Below are positions 52,177-63,910 of a stretch of DNA of 64,000 nucleotides, piece by piece. The stretch's first letter is position 1; the number at the start of each line of letters is the position of its first letter. The notes under the pieces were generated by a model, which was not told the origin of the DNA, did no database searches, and saw nothing but the letters and a program-made list of their open reading frames with translations. A program made the position numbers and the translations under genes. Location of the stretch: assembly GCA_031771865.1 (NCBI GenBank), contig JASISA010000019.1, positions 620,001 through 684,000 of the forward strand, written 5' to 3'. This DNA is from Nothophaeocryptopus gaeumannii. Taxonomy: Eukaryota; Ascomycota; Dothideomycetes; Mycosphaerellales; Mycosphaerellaceae.

Positions 52177-53914
52177 ATGGCAGACAATACGGAGGCTCAC
52201 AGAGTTGCGGAGCACGTCAACGTCGAGCTCATCCCAGGTACTGAGGTGATGAGAGATGTCGGCGACGTTCACTTCGCACATGCTGGTGGCGTGGACAAGG
52301 GATCAGTGTAAGTCGCCTCAGCGCGCTGGATAGTTGCTCGAGAGCATCAACTAATGATCCACAGTCTTGTTCCTCAGCCTTCGAACAGCCCGAACGACCC
52401 ATTGAACTGGAGCACGCCGTGGAAGCTCATCGTTGCGATCTCGCAGCTGCTCTACGTCTGGGTGTTGGTGTGCTCCGCTCTCTCGCTCGCGCCACTCTTC
52501 CCATTCCTCGGCCAGGAGTTCCACCTCAATCAGCAGCAACTGTCGCTTCTCACTGGATTGAACGTCATCACACTCGGTTTCGCCAACGTGCTGATCGTTC
52601 CAATTTCGAACATCTTCGGACGCCGTCCAACGTCCATCTTCTTTGGTGCTCTGGTCGTTTTGACCAACATCTGGCAGGCACTTGCTTCATCGCATAAGAG
52701 CTTGCTGGCTGCTCGTGCTTGCAACGGTATCGTTGCCGCGACCAGCGAGACGATTATGGTTCAGACCATTGCCGATATGTTCTTCTTGCACGAGCGTGGT
52801 ACCTGGATGGCCGCATACTTCACCTTCTACTTCAGCGGCGCTTTTCTCGGCCCAATTATGGCCGGCAGCATTGGCAGTAGACACGGCTGGCGCAGCTTCT
52901 TCTGGCTCTCAACTGCGCTCGCCGCATTCGTCACTCTTCTGCTCGTCTTCTGCTACCCAGAAACCAAGTACCACCGATCGAACTCTGCCGTTGCTGGACA
53001 TGGTGAAGGCAAGAACGAGAGCAAGGTGCAGGAGAAGGATGTCGACTCCGAGGCCAACAGCACTGCGGAGGTTGGCTCGCAGATCCGCAAAGGTCGTCCA
53101 AACAAGGCTCAGTTCATGCCCATCCAAAAGCCAGACAGCCGATGGATGAGCTTCGTCTTTCGGGATATTACCACTCCAATCGTGGTCTTCTTCAACCCGA
53201 TCGTTTTCTGGTCTGCTCTCATGCTTGCTGGACCTGCTGATCTACTGCTCCTGTTCAACTTGACCGAGTCTGGTCTTCTCAGTTCTCCCGCATACGGATG
53301 GAGCCCATCCGCCGTTGGATACTCCAACTTCGCCTTCTTCGTCGGAGGCGTCTTTGGAGTACTCACCGCTGGTCCCCTGTCTGATTGGCTCGCTCGTCGC
53401 GCAACGCAGAAGAATGGTGGTATTCGTGAAGGTAAGCCTTTTCCAAAATCTCACCAGAAACGTAATTGTAAGCTGACTGTTCCCTCCAGCCGAGATGCGT
53501 CTCCCAGCCCTCATCCCATACGTCTGCTTCTTCATCATCTCGCACGTCGTTGGTGCCGTCGGCTACCAACGTCTCTGGCCATGGCAAGCAATCATCGTCT
53601 GCGGCTTCGGTTTCTCCGGTCTCGCAGTCACCTCCATCCCAGCCATCGCCATCGCCTACGCCATCGACTGCTATAAGCCCATCTCTGGTGAGATCATGGT
53701 TGTCGGAACTGTTCTCAAGAATGTGCTTGGATTCTGTCTCAGCTACTGGGTCTTTAACATTATGGCACGCGATGGATGGATCACTGTCTATATGATCCAG
53801 TTCGCTGTGTCTATGTTCCCCGTTGTCTTGACGATTCCTCTGTACTTTTATGGCAAGAGTTTGAGGAGGTGGACGAAGAATTCGGATTTGCACCGTATGG
53901 AGGCTATGATCTGA
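52177..53914 (+). CDS. MFS transporter, DHA1-like
   Basis: Three exons: 52177-52307, 52365-53431 and 53490-53914 (introns 57 and 58 nt; GTAAGT...CAACTAAT...ACAG and GTAAGC...GCTGAC...CCAG), 540 residues. The first exon gives a hydrophilic N-terminus (MADNTEAHRVAEHVNVELIP). The core begins NSPNDPLNWSTPWKL, the usual cytosolic motif before helix 1, and shows about 12 hydrophobic segments. Motif-A-like NIFGRRP follows helix 2, FGVLTAGPLSDWLARR comes in the second half, and a hydrophilic central loop lies between (VQEKDVDSEANSTAEVGS). The fungal family exports or imports small molecules at the plasma membrane; the substrate is not known. Complete. Confidence 0.88.
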
Positions 53915-54466
53915 CAAGTATGAGGAGCGGTAGAGGAGGGGATGTGAGATGTTAGAATGACCTAAATACCATGTCGTTAATATATGTACCACGTATATGC
54001 ATATTTTGATGCTGTCGTTGCCTTCAACTGTTAGTAGTGGTTTTCCGAATGCGAAAATTGCCAGGACCGGCTTTTGACTCGACCTCCTTGCAGCACACAG
54101 CTGCGGAGGCCGTGAAACCAACCAGAGCTATCGACAAATGAACACCAAATGTACCATTCCGCTGCTCATGAAAGATAACTCAACTGTGCTGGACGTCGAA
54201 CAAGGTGGAGGTGCCTGAATGTCTGATCAAAAGACCCACTCACAGCATCTACACTGGACACGTAAAGGAATTGCCCCGATCACGGATAATATAACGAGAC
54301 AGTAATTGGACCATAACAACATAGGAATGGAGACCGATTGCAATGTCCGCCGCCATACTTGACGTTTGTCGAACGTATGCTACCAAGAATTGGTGCCAAA
54401 AAGGAAAGAGCCAAGGCTTGAAAGCTCACAGCCTGTCCACGTTGAAACCTTACACCATGTACACAC
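53915..54466. other. Intergenic left of the inverted-repeat element
   Basis: Nothing recognised. Confidence 0.45.
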
Positions 54467-54876
54467 TAACGTTTTTGACCGGTCACGCATCAACACCGCT
54501 GTCACGAGGCAGCCCCTGCAACTTTTGCCTCAAGCACTAGCCTCGGGCTTGGCAACCCAACTCCTCCTCTGAATTTTTATACTCGAAATAGATATGCAAT
54601 TATATAACTTACTATATAACGTTATTACCTAGCTATTACTACTAATTGTTTCCTAAATAGTTACCTATATAGTAATAACGCTACTACGTAACTAATAATT
54701 GTATTAGACGGCTTTTATTACTATTTAGTAGTATAGATATCGAGTAGTCTTATAAAATATAGTCTATTTCTTCTTTACCTAATATAATATAATATTAGTA
54801 CTAAGATTTATGTAATTATCGGAGATTGCGACTTGACGGCCGAGCAGTATTGATGCGTGACCGGTCAAAAACGTTA
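54467..54876. mobile_element. Tc1/mariner-like MITE or relic with TA target duplication
   Basis: ACGTTTTTGACCGGTCACGC starts at 54469 and recurs inverted, ending at 54874. The terminal inverted repeats are identical for at least 25 nt and continue with 2 mismatches to about 33 nt, both C/T differences. Each end is flanked by TA (54467-54468 and 54875-54876), the Tc1/mariner target duplication. The element is about 406 bp. Its interior from about 54575 to 54815 is extremely AT-rich with TATATA-type words and no open frame, as expected after RIP or long decay. Non-autonomous. Confidence 0.8.
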
Positions 54877-55706
54877 TACGCATGGGTGATGGGTCCTTGT
54901 ATAATGCCGGAGCAAAAGAACGCTGCTGACACTGTCAAAAGCTTGCCTCGACCCAGAAATGAACTAGGGATCTGATACGAGGTCAGTCGATGAATCAAGC
55001 CCTAGGCGGCCTCAATGGCCACATATTGTGCTACGAACCTTTGCATAGTCTTGGTTTATAAGTGCGACGAGTTTGTCTGTTGTCAGTGGTATTCGGGTAC
55101 TCCTGTACTCATCTGTTCCATATATACAAGTCAGGGGCTTCTTAAATAGCGATATCGGCCCCCGGCTTTGGACATTAAGCATTTTCTGTCCACTTCGCTT
55201 CATAGCGTTTGCATTGACGCATCAGCAACGTATTCTCGGCCAGATTTCTGCATAGGAATAGGCTCTGGATGTCCAGATTCCCGCAAAGCGTTTGTGCTGA
55301 TCAGGCCGTTCAGCCCTGGTCCCAAGCTTCCGCGAGCTTCTGAGGGCCCCGCATCTCGCAGCTATACGATACGGACTTGCTTGCCTCGAACGATTCTGCG
55401 AACTTATTGGCAGAAAGACGGTCGACACTTGAGATGGATGTACGTGCTTTGCTGATCACAGATTAGACAGTTGTCAGTTACTCCAAGATGGCTCTATGTA
55501 ATCGATCTAAGCACGATCCGTGTCGAAGCGGAAGAAGCTCTGATTGCTAAGGGAACGGCAGAAGGCCAGAATCCTGAGCTTCACTTCAGCATCCTTGCGA
55601 AGTTCCTTCAAGTACTACAAGCTCTTTCTGGACACGCATATCTGTATCACTGGTTCACCGTCGGACTGAGGTCCCTCGGACCTCGACGACGTGAGCAAAA
55701 GGTTCG
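54877..55706. other. Intergenic right of the element
   Basis: A 79-codon frame (55471-55710) reading VIDLSTIRVEAEEALIAKGT ends at the start of the hydrolase gene; it looks protein-like but I do not recognise it. Otherwise nothing. Confidence 0.4.
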
Positions 55707-56834
55707 ATGATCATGGCATCGAATGGTAACGACCAGCAACATGCCATCACTGCCGCCTACAGAGGACCTGGACGTATCGGCGACCCGAATCTGAAGTTCT
55801 TCCAAGAGCCGCGAGCACATCCAAAGATTGTCGAGATCTTTCGGGCCTTCGGTATGGATGGCACTCAAGGTGACCCGTCTGGCCACATGAGTAAAGAGGA
55901 ACTTTCATCTACAGTCCACATGGCCGCAAGCGAGGTCTATTCCATGAAGCTGTATGACCTACTCCCAAACGACTTACCAGAGGACGCCAATGAGCCCGAG
56001 ATCCTCGAGGACACGCGGACATTCCACACCTTCGATGGGATCGAACGCAAAATGTACATCTTCCGACCAGCAGCCCAAGGCGACAAACCTCTTCCCTGCG
56101 TGGTCTACACCCATGGCGGTGGCATGGTAGTCATCGAAACCTACAACAAGGTCCATATGCGTTGGTGCAGATCCCTGGCAGTCCAAGGCCTGGTAGTCAT
56201 AGCAGTGGACTACCGCAACGCCTACGAAAAAGGCAAATACCAACCCTTCCCAACCGGCCTGAAAGACTGCGTATCAGCCTTCAAATACATGCACCAAAAC
56301 AAATCCTCCCTGGGAATTAGCAAAATCGTCCTTCAAGGCGAGTCAGGAGGAGCAAACCTCGCCATCGCCACCGCATTGACAGCGAAGAAAGAAGGCTGGA
56401 TCGACCAAATCGCCGGCATATACGGAAACGTCCCCTACATCAGCAACGCCTACTACTGGAGCGACGCCCGCAAATTGGCCGAACTCCCCTCTCTCTTCGA
56501 ATGCGACGGCTACTTCCTCTGGAAAGGTACAACGGGCGGTATGGCAGCCTACTACGCGGGCGAAGACTGCAAAGATCCCCTCGCATGGCCGTATCACGCT
56601 TCCATAGATGACTGTATCGGTCTACCGCCTACGATTCTTTCAATGGATGAGCTGGATCCGCTGAGGGATGAGGGAATGGCGTTTTATCGGAAGTTGCTTG
56701 CTGCGGGCGTTCAGGCTACAGCGGAGGTGAATTTGGGAACTGTACATGGGACTGCTCTAATTTTTAGAAAGGTATTGCCCGAGGTGCATAATAAGGCTGT
56801 GAGAGATATTGCTGCTTTTGCGAAGAGTTTGTGA
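55707..56834 (+). CDS. Alpha/beta hydrolase-3 family esterase (AFT2/AKT2-like)
   Basis: Single exon, 375 residues (second Met at 55713 may be the start). Oxyanion motif VVYTHGGGMVV, nucleophile elbow LQGESGGANLA, acid in SMDELDPLRDEGM and His in GTVHGTALIF. A long hydrophilic N-terminus (about 95 residues) with EPRAHPKIVEIFRAFGMDG precedes the domain. It resembles the AFT2/AKT2 group of Alternaria alpha/beta hydrolases in overall layout, which is a family resemblance only. No signal peptide, so cytosolic or peroxisomal; the C-terminal SL is not a classical peroxisome signal. Complete. A broken relative of the same superfamily lies at 35580-36408. Confidence 0.85.
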   Translation: MIMASNGNDQQHAITAAYRGPGRIGDPNLKFFQEPRAHPKIVEIFRAFGMDGTQGDPSGHMSKEELSSTVHMAASEVYSMKLYDLLPNDLPEDANEPEILEDTRTFHTFDGIERKMYIFRPAAQGDKPLPCVVYTHGGGMVVIETYNKVHMRWCRSLAVQGLVVIAVDYRNAYEKGKYQPFPTGLKDCVSAFKYMHQNKSSLGISKIVLQGESGGANLAIATALTAKKEGWIDQIAGIYGNVPYISNAYYWSDARKLAELPSLFECDGYFLWKGTTGGMAAYYAGEDCKDPLAWPYHASIDDCIGLPPTILSMDELDPLRDEGMAFYRKLLAAGVQATAEVNLGTVHGTALIFRKVLPEVHNKAVRDIAAFAKSL

Positions 56835-57176
56835 ACCAGAAGGCGGGTCTCGAGTGAGGGTCCGGCATGGCTTGCATGTGTTATCGAGTGCTTCGTCTAA
56901 TCACATCAGCTCCCGAGCAAATACGAATGCATGCAGCTCCATCACCATTTTCGGGTTCTCTGTCTCCAGGTGTATAGCGGGCAAAAGTTGGTCGCCTCCG
57001 GCGCCATTCGCGCCATCGTTGATTAGCAGATCCGTTTGCTACGAGCCTCGGCATGATGCAAGAGGTGTCGATCAGGCACGCTCGCCATGTGCCTCAGCCA
57101 TGTAAAAAGGAACAGGAATTGCACTGAAAATCACCTTCAAGCATACAGAGTAAACCAGAGTAAACGCTTGTTGAAG
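56835..57176. other. Intergenic, promoter of the HsbA-type gene
   Basis: Nothing recognised. Confidence 0.4.
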
Positions 57177-57728
57177 ATGGGTGCTTTCACAACACTACTC
57201 ACCCTGGCCCTAGCAACGTTGATAATCGCCTCACCAACAACCCCGGTCAAACGACAAAGCCTCATTACCGCCGACACAATTAATCAAGACGTCCTAAACA
57301 TCCACGCCGGCGTACAAAGCCTCCGTTCCCACGTCGCAACCTACGATGGCTCCCTCCTAAGCGAAACACCCCTACTCGGCGACTTCACCGCAATCCATCT
57401 CGCAAATCGCAAAGGTTTCGCAGACGCCAACTTGCGAACAACCCAATTCACCGCAGCCGAATCCACGCGCATCGTGCAGACAGTCATCGATACTGTGGGA
57501 AACAGTATACCAGCAGCCGTGCAGGAGACCAAAGCCAAAAAGCCGTTGTTTGATAAGTCAGATCAGAGTCCGGTTCTTGTGGGGACGCTGAAGGTGTTGT
57601 TGGATGACCATGATACTTTCTCAGCGGCGGTTTCGAAGACTCTTTCTGCGGATTTGGTGAGGGCGCAAGCGGTTGTTGCGAAGATTCATAATGCTATTCA
57701 GGATGGGATTGATTATTTCAGTACCTGA
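57177..57728 (+). CDS. HsbA-type hydrophobic surface-binding / cell-wall galactomannoprotein
   Basis: 183 residues from MGAFTTLLTLALATLIIASP, a signal peptide with a KR (VKRQ) processing site after it. The mature protein is all helical and cysteine-free (SLITADTINQDVLNIHAGVQ, GTLKVLLDDHDTFSAAVSKT), ending VVAKIHNAIQDGIDYFST, the HsbA/MP1-family pattern. Members bind hydrophobic surfaces or lipids and sit in the wall or are secreted; one recruits cutinase-type enzymes in Aspergillus. The frame extends upstream (57087) but this Met begins the signal sequence. Single exon, complete. Confidence 0.85.
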   Translation: MGAFTTLLTLALATLIIASPTTPVKRQSLITADTINQDVLNIHAGVQSLRSHVATYDGSLLSETPLLGDFTAIHLANRKGFADANLRTTQFTAAESTRIVQTVIDTVGNSIPAAVQETKAKKPLFDKSDQSPVLVGTLKVLLDDHDTFSAAVSKTLSADLVRAQAVVAKIHNAIQDGIDYFST

Positions 57729-59836
57729 GAGGTGGGTGGCGAGGAAGTGTTTGGTCGTTTGAGGAGATACGAAATATAGGCGGTCTGTCTCAGTGCGCAG
57801 GAGCATTATTGAGTCGACGATGTCGCCGTCAATGCTGCCACTCGCCTGTTGCCGTTCAGTCTTTTATTAAGTGACATGCGGCTGCGGGCCATGAGTCTAG
57901 GGCTGCTTCCAAGATTCGCTTCGACGTTCTGCCTTTTCTGCAGCCTCATTAGATGCACTCATGATGCAGGCAAAATCTGACAGTTGTGGATAGATCGTAG
58001 ATCTGCTATGTAGGCAGTCCCACATCAAGGATAAGCGTGTCCTGAAGTGATGCGAGGCTAGCAGTATGAGTGTTAAAGCAAATTCCTTGCCTCTATTCTG
58101 GTCGATACCGCTCAAATTATTCTGTGGACTACGCCACGTCGAATCATGGGCTGGAGAGTGTTGGTGCTTCCTTGCACTTGTAGTAGCAGAGTATTTGTCA
58201 GATCGTGGGAGATGTAGTGCAGGACGAGCTCGAGCGTAACAGCAAAATGTCGTTAATTCCACACTGTGCAATCTGAAACAGGCACGTGTGCATATCGTCG
58301 GCGTAAAAACATGGAATGCCGATGAATGACTGGCTTGTACAAGAGAGTACGATTTTTTCGTGTCTTCAGGTTGTCTGCTCAGTAGGAAATGGACCTCAGA
58401 TCCATATAGCATTCCGATATACGTGGCGTGGCGTTGCGTCCACACAAGTGAAGTTGACACGGGTCATGTATACAGCGATATGCCAAAGAGATGCAGAACG
58501 TGAAATAGGTTAGGGCGAGCGATTGACTTTGCCTGTGTTCATGCGTACCTGGTCATGAGTTTACGCTGTCTTCCGTTGGTCGAAGCAACTCCTGTGGTTC
58601 GTCGTGGTTATTGAAGGCAGTTGAGACTTCAATAGCACTCGATTATGAGGGAGCCAGCGTAGTGTATTTCTCGGATCAGGAGAAGGTGTCGTCAAGATGT
58701 GGTTTGAGAAAGAAGGGAAGAAAGTGCGCCATCCCGAACATGCCGACACATCAAAGTCGCGTCAAGATCCCTGCGTCAATCCTCGATCAACTTCGTTTTA
58801 CCCATTTCTCGGAGTCATTGATTTGCTCTCTTCACCTCAACACGGACTGATGACAGCTACGACTGCTTCATGGATTGGCCTGCCGAGGAGCTACGACGCC
58901 TCGATGATGACTACTGAAGTCGTCTGATTTCTTGCTCATCCAAGCGACAGCTGCTTCCGGAACAGGAGGGGTTTTGCAATACAGATCGGCATGGCAGGCT
59001 AACGACCGTTGTGATTCTCGGCGACGGCCCGGCGAAAGCCATTGCTTCTGGCCCCCGCAGGTAACAGATGCGCCTGATCAGTATCGGAGCTCGTTCCAGA
59101 ATCGCTGCTGAGGCTGCTGGGATGCAAGGGATAAGAGCTGAGCAGTGGCGGTGGCCGCGCTTAAGGTACAGTAGTTGTAATGGCGACACTTCCAACCTTG
59201 CTTCAGCGTCAAGAGGTCAAATGAGAGGCTGCCCAGCGATGCCAGCAACGCCTGCAGACAGCGCACGCCGTTTCGAAAGACGCATGCGGCCCCTCCCGCT
59301 CGTCCGCTGCCGTTGCTCTTCTTGTTAGCAGCGCGTCTGTGCCTCTCCCTACAGGCGAATGGCGCCAGAAGATGCGTGAGATGCACTTCGGCCACCACCG
59401 AGAAGTAGTCAAGCGCGAAGGGCGCATCTGCGCAGCCGTCAAACTCAAACCTACCATCGACACATCGTGATTCGTGCAGATGTTTCGAGAAAGCAGGACA
59501 AGGAAAGGCCGAGCACGCTAATGCGATGCCCCCGTGGCGCCATACAGGTACACAAAGCTTCGACAGGGATCGCTGTCCATCATTTCTCAGAAGACTTGTC
59601 CTGCTGATGATGAGAGGCCTGTAACCCACGCGAGTCTTTGGCAGAACATGCCATGTAAGACGGCGATCCTCTTTCTTCCATGCACCTTCTCTGGAACCGA
59701 AACGGATCTTTACCTCTGCGATGGTCCTCAGGATCCTTTCTCGAACCACCGACATGCAATGATGCTATCTGTCGAGGCCGCAGACGACTGACAACGCCGT
59801 ACCATCTTCCACCAGTCTGGGCGACGCGGAGACACG
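57729..59836. other. 2.1 kb without a supported gene
   Basis: Several frames up to 225 codons (minus 59078-59755) with no motif. No repeats or tRNA seen. Confidence 0.45.
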
Positions 59837-61609
59837 ATGAAACCACACGCAGTTGGGCACGTTGTGCCTTCGCCGGACCGCATTGAAGCACCGGTGACGG
59901 CAAAGGCGTATCTAATGTGTGTTTTTGCAGCATTCGCTGGTGTGCTCTTTGGATACGACAGCGGATACATCTCAGCAGTCCTGGGCATGGAAGCCTTCAA
60001 ACGGGACTACGGCCATCCGGTTCCTGTCAGCGAGCAAGCACCTCTAGGATACAACTACGAAACCTGGGAGAAGTCATTGATAGTATCGATTCTTTCTGCT
60101 GGAACTTTTGTGGGAGCATTGACATCCGGATGGCTGGCAGACAAGATAGGACGGAGGATCACCATCATTGGGCCAGGCTGCGGGGTCTTTATCCTGGGCG
60201 TGATCGTGCAAGTTGCCGCAGCGCACGTCGCTGGACTATGCGTGGGACGATTCATCTCCGGATTGGGAGTAGGATGCGTGTCGGCTGTCAACATCCTCTA
60301 CATGAGCGAAATAAGCCCACGCCGTGTGAGAGGCGCTATTGTCTCTGCATACCAGTTCGCAATCACAGTCGGACTCATGCTGGCCAGCTGCGTGGGATAC
60401 GCGACTCAAGACAAGACGAATTCCGCTGCTTATCGAGTGCCAATATCAATCCAAGTTCTCTGGGCTCTAATCCTGGGCGTCGGTCTATTCCTCCTCCCAG
60501 AATCACCACGATACTGGGTAAAGAAGAATCGATTGGACAAGGCAATTCAGGCCCTAGCCAGGGTCCGAGGCCAGCCAGTTTCGAGCGAGTACGTCGAGGA
60601 CGAGCTTGCTGAGATCGTCGCCAACTGCGAGTACGAGAATCAAGTTGGCGAAGTCTCCTGGGCAGGTCTGTTCACAGGAGGTCTGACGAACAGCAAAAGC
60701 CATATCAGGAAAGTCTTCATCGGCACGGCACTGCAAATGTTCCAACAGTGGACTGGCATAAACTTCATATTCTACTACAAGTAAGATACACTCCCTGCCA
60801 GAACATTGAAGATATCCACTGACCATTGATGACCTGCAGCGTAACATTCTTCCAACAGGTACACGTGAACAACGCCTTCCTGATCTCGATAATCACAACT
60901 ATCGTCAATGTAGTCAGCACGCCGGCCTCCTTTTATGCAATCGAAAAATTCGGTCGACGTAATCTACTCATCTGGGGCGCTGCGGGCATGTGCCTCTGCG
61001 AATTCATCGTCGCTATCGTCGGCATCTCAGCCCCATCTTCGCAAGCTGCCAACTACTGCCTGATTACATTCGTGTGCATCTATGTGGCGATATTCGCGGC
61101 TTCCTGGGGCCCCTGCGCCTGGTCAGTCAAGCACCTCACATGCCTCGTCTCATTGCTGACCATCATGCAGGGTTGTCATCGGCGAGATTTTCAGCCTTCC
61201 AATAAGATCGAAAGGCGTTGCTCTCTCAACAGCATCGAACTGGTTCTGGAACTGTGTCATCGGAATCATTACCCCTTTTATCGTTGACCCTGATAAAGGC
61301 AACCTCGGCGTCAGAGTCTTCTTCGTATGGGGATCCACATGTGCCTTCTGCGCCCTTTTTGCCTGGATTTTCGTGCCTGAGACCAAGGGCCTCACATTAG
61401 AGGTAAGATTTTACCAGGATGAACACAGAAAGGGGCGAAGCTGACAATTCCAATAGCAAGTCGACAAAATGATGCAAGAGGTGCCAGCATACGAAAGCAA
61501 GAGATGGAAAGCACACGATACCTTCGCGCCGGACTACGGATACAGGAGTCGACCAGCCACAGCAGAAGGCTTCAACATGGAGCCGATGAAAGCAAAAGAT
61601 TTCTATTGA
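59837..61609 (+). CDS. MFS sugar porter (glucose-transporter family)
   Basis: Four exons: 59837-60780, 60840-61121, 61171-61402 and 61457-61609, 536 residues. Introns of 49-59 nt (GTAAGA...TGCAG, GTCAGT...TGCAG, GTAAGA...AATAG) all keep frame. Sugar-porter signatures: GVLFGYDSGYISAV in helix 1, LADKIGRR (motif A), GVGCVSAVNILYMSEISPRR, LPESPRYWVKK (mid-loop), QWTGINFIFYYN created by splice 1, WVVIGEIFSL created by splice 2, and PETKGLTLEQVD created by splice 3. About 12 membrane segments. Imports hexoses or related polyols at the plasma membrane; a high-affinity glucose-type carrier is the nearest match. Intact. Confidence 0.93.
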
Positions 61610-62625
61610 AATGCATAGACGATAGAGCACGAGCTTATGGGGACAACGGCGTTATAGGGCGATGATACGGGATTTGAAAGACATGAGGAATGATACCCTG
61701 GGATCATATACTGAGACGACTAGTCTGTTGTAATTGTATTGTAGTAAGAGGTGGAGGAGGATAAGGAGGAGAGTCGTTGAATACCACTCGAGCGTCGAGT
61801 GATGGAACGTGATGTAGCAAGCCCTCGGACAATGATAGAATGGTCCATCAAGGTCGATGGTCGCCGGAGCTTCTTAAGAATGCTTGATGCCAGTCTGAGA
61901 CTCTTTACCCATCTTCCATGTTCCCCTTCTCGAGCCACGTCTATACGCCACCCGTCGTTCATATGGCTTATTGCGGAGGGACTTGGTCGAATTCATATCT
62001 CTGGACGGATATCAAGCCAGACATGAGGCCAAAATCCGGAGCAGCGAAGTCGGCGGTCGGCTGTCGACGCCAAGGCTTGGAAAGACAACGTCGTCCGCCC
62101 TACTCGTTCAGCACAGCAGCACGACGACAATCATCTCAGTCATCCATCGCACGCAGAAACAAGCGGCCGCCGGACTGTACTCCACCATAGAGAGCTACGA
62201 ATAGCTCCCTCATCCGGAATAGCCACTTTCCCTCACTTTGAAGCTCCCACCCAGCTTTCCCACTCGTGCCACCTCGCAGCTCTCACCGACGGCTATGCAA
62301 GAGACGATATGCAAGCCAATGCGGCTTTAGCTGAGCTTTGTGCTGGAAGAAGCCACACATGGCATAGCCAAGTTCCCTCGCTTTGAGACGATGCGGCCGT
62401 TTCGCTCCAATCGCGAAGTAATCGGAGCTTGAGAGCATGTTAAGTCCATGTCAATGAGCGGAGATAGCTTGATCAGAGGATAATCTAAAGAGGACGGTAA
62501 GCCTGCAGGTCTCTCGCTCTCAATACAATCTCGGCAGGGAACTTCTTAAGCTCCATCTGGCGTATGCAGTAGTGTACCATTCATCATCCGCGTTGCGTCA
62601 CTACTAAAATCACAGCAGGCCCTCA
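61610..62625. other. 1.0 kb without a supported gene
   Basis: Nothing recognised; includes the terminator side of the sugar porter and the promoter side of the dehydrogenase. Confidence 0.5.
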
Positions 62626-63910
62626 ATGAAGAGAGTGGCCGAAAAGATCGGTCTGCGCAAGAACAAAGACGACCAGCCTACTACCACCACCTCTACATCA
62701 CCCAAACAAGAAGGCAGCTCTCAGTCTTCTTCCCAGCCAGCCGCAACAGCTTCAGCGAACACGAGCGAGCCTACGAAGTCGAACTCAGAAGCACCCATCA
62801 CACCTTCAAATACCAAAGCCCAGCCCACAATGAGCTCTCAGATTCCAAAGACGATGAAAGCCGCTGTGCTTGATGGCATGGACAAACCGTTGGTGATCAA
62901 GGAGATCCCAGTGCCACAAGCTGGGCCTGGCGAGATCTTGGTCAAGGTCCACGCATGTGGTGTCTGCCACTCCGACCACCACGTTCAGCACGGAGACATG
63001 GGACCTCACCATATCGATATCCTAGGCCACGAGTTCGTTGGCACCGTCGTTGCTGTGCCAGATGGAGAGAAGAAGTGGAAAGTTGGAGACCACGTCGGTG
63101 GTCCTTGGCATGGAGGACATGATGGTGTTTGTCGCTCTTGCTGCCGAGGAGAGTTCCAGATGTGTGACAACAAGACCATTAACGGTGTCATGCGCAATGG
63201 CGGGTACGCGCAATACGCCACACTTCGTACTGAAGCTGCTGTTCGCATTCCTGAGAACGCGGACCCAGCTGAAATGGCTCCTCTCCTCTGCGCGGGTGTC
63301 ACTGTACGTCTCAGAGCACCCACGGCTATCGTGCTCCCTTGACTGACTGTTCCACCAGGTGTTCAACGGTATTCGCCAAATGAAGATTACAGCCGGCGAA
63401 GTCGTCGCAGTCCAAGGTCTCGGGGGCCTGGGCCATTTGGCGATCCAATACGCCCGCAAAATGGGTTTCCGAACCGTCGCCCTCTCACGCGGAAAGGACA
63501 AGAAAGACTTCGCCCTCAAGCTCGGCGCAACCGATTACATCGACACGCAAGCCGAAGACGTCGGCGAAGCCCTCCAAAAACTCGGCGGTGCCGCCCTCAT
63601 CGTCGTCACAGCCCCCAACCCAGATCAAATCACAGCCCTCATCGGAGGTCTGCAGAACCGCGGAAAGCTGCTCATCCACGTGGCGATTGGTCCCGTGTCG
63701 GTTGACACGGTGCAGATGGTGCTGAAGGGGCTGTCGGTGCACGGCTGGCCGAGTGGACATGCGCTGGACAGTGAGGAGGCGATTGCGTTTGCTAATACGC
63801 ATGACGTGAATTGTTTGATTGAGAAGTTTCCGATTGAGAAGGCGAATGAGGCTATTGCGCATATGTTGAGTGGGAAGGTGAGGTTTAGAGCGGTTTTGAC
63901 GATGGATTAG
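62626..63910 (+). CDS. Zinc-dependent alcohol dehydrogenase with Ser/Thr-rich N-terminal extension
   Basis: Two exons: 62626-63303 and 63359-63910 (55-nt intron, GTACGT...CCACCAG), 409 residues. An N-terminal extension of about 70 residues (MKRVAEKIGLRKNKDDQPTT, then Ser/Thr/Gln-rich) precedes TMKAAVLDGMDKPL, where cytosolic homologues start; an internal Met at MSSQIPK could start a shorter form. Catalytic zinc ligands are Cys in HACGVCHSDHH, His in LGHEFVG and Cys in LLCAGVT. Structural zinc cysteines are in GVCRSCCRGEFQMC. The NAD(P) fold is GLGGLGHLAIQYARK. It oxidises alcohols or reduces aldehydes; exact substrate unknown. The basic extension might be a mitochondrial presequence, not certain. 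Confidence 0.92.

Noticed and set aside
59078..59755. A 225-codon minus-strand frame
   Set aside because: Cys/His/Arg-rich with no motif and no conserved-looking segment; likely chance.
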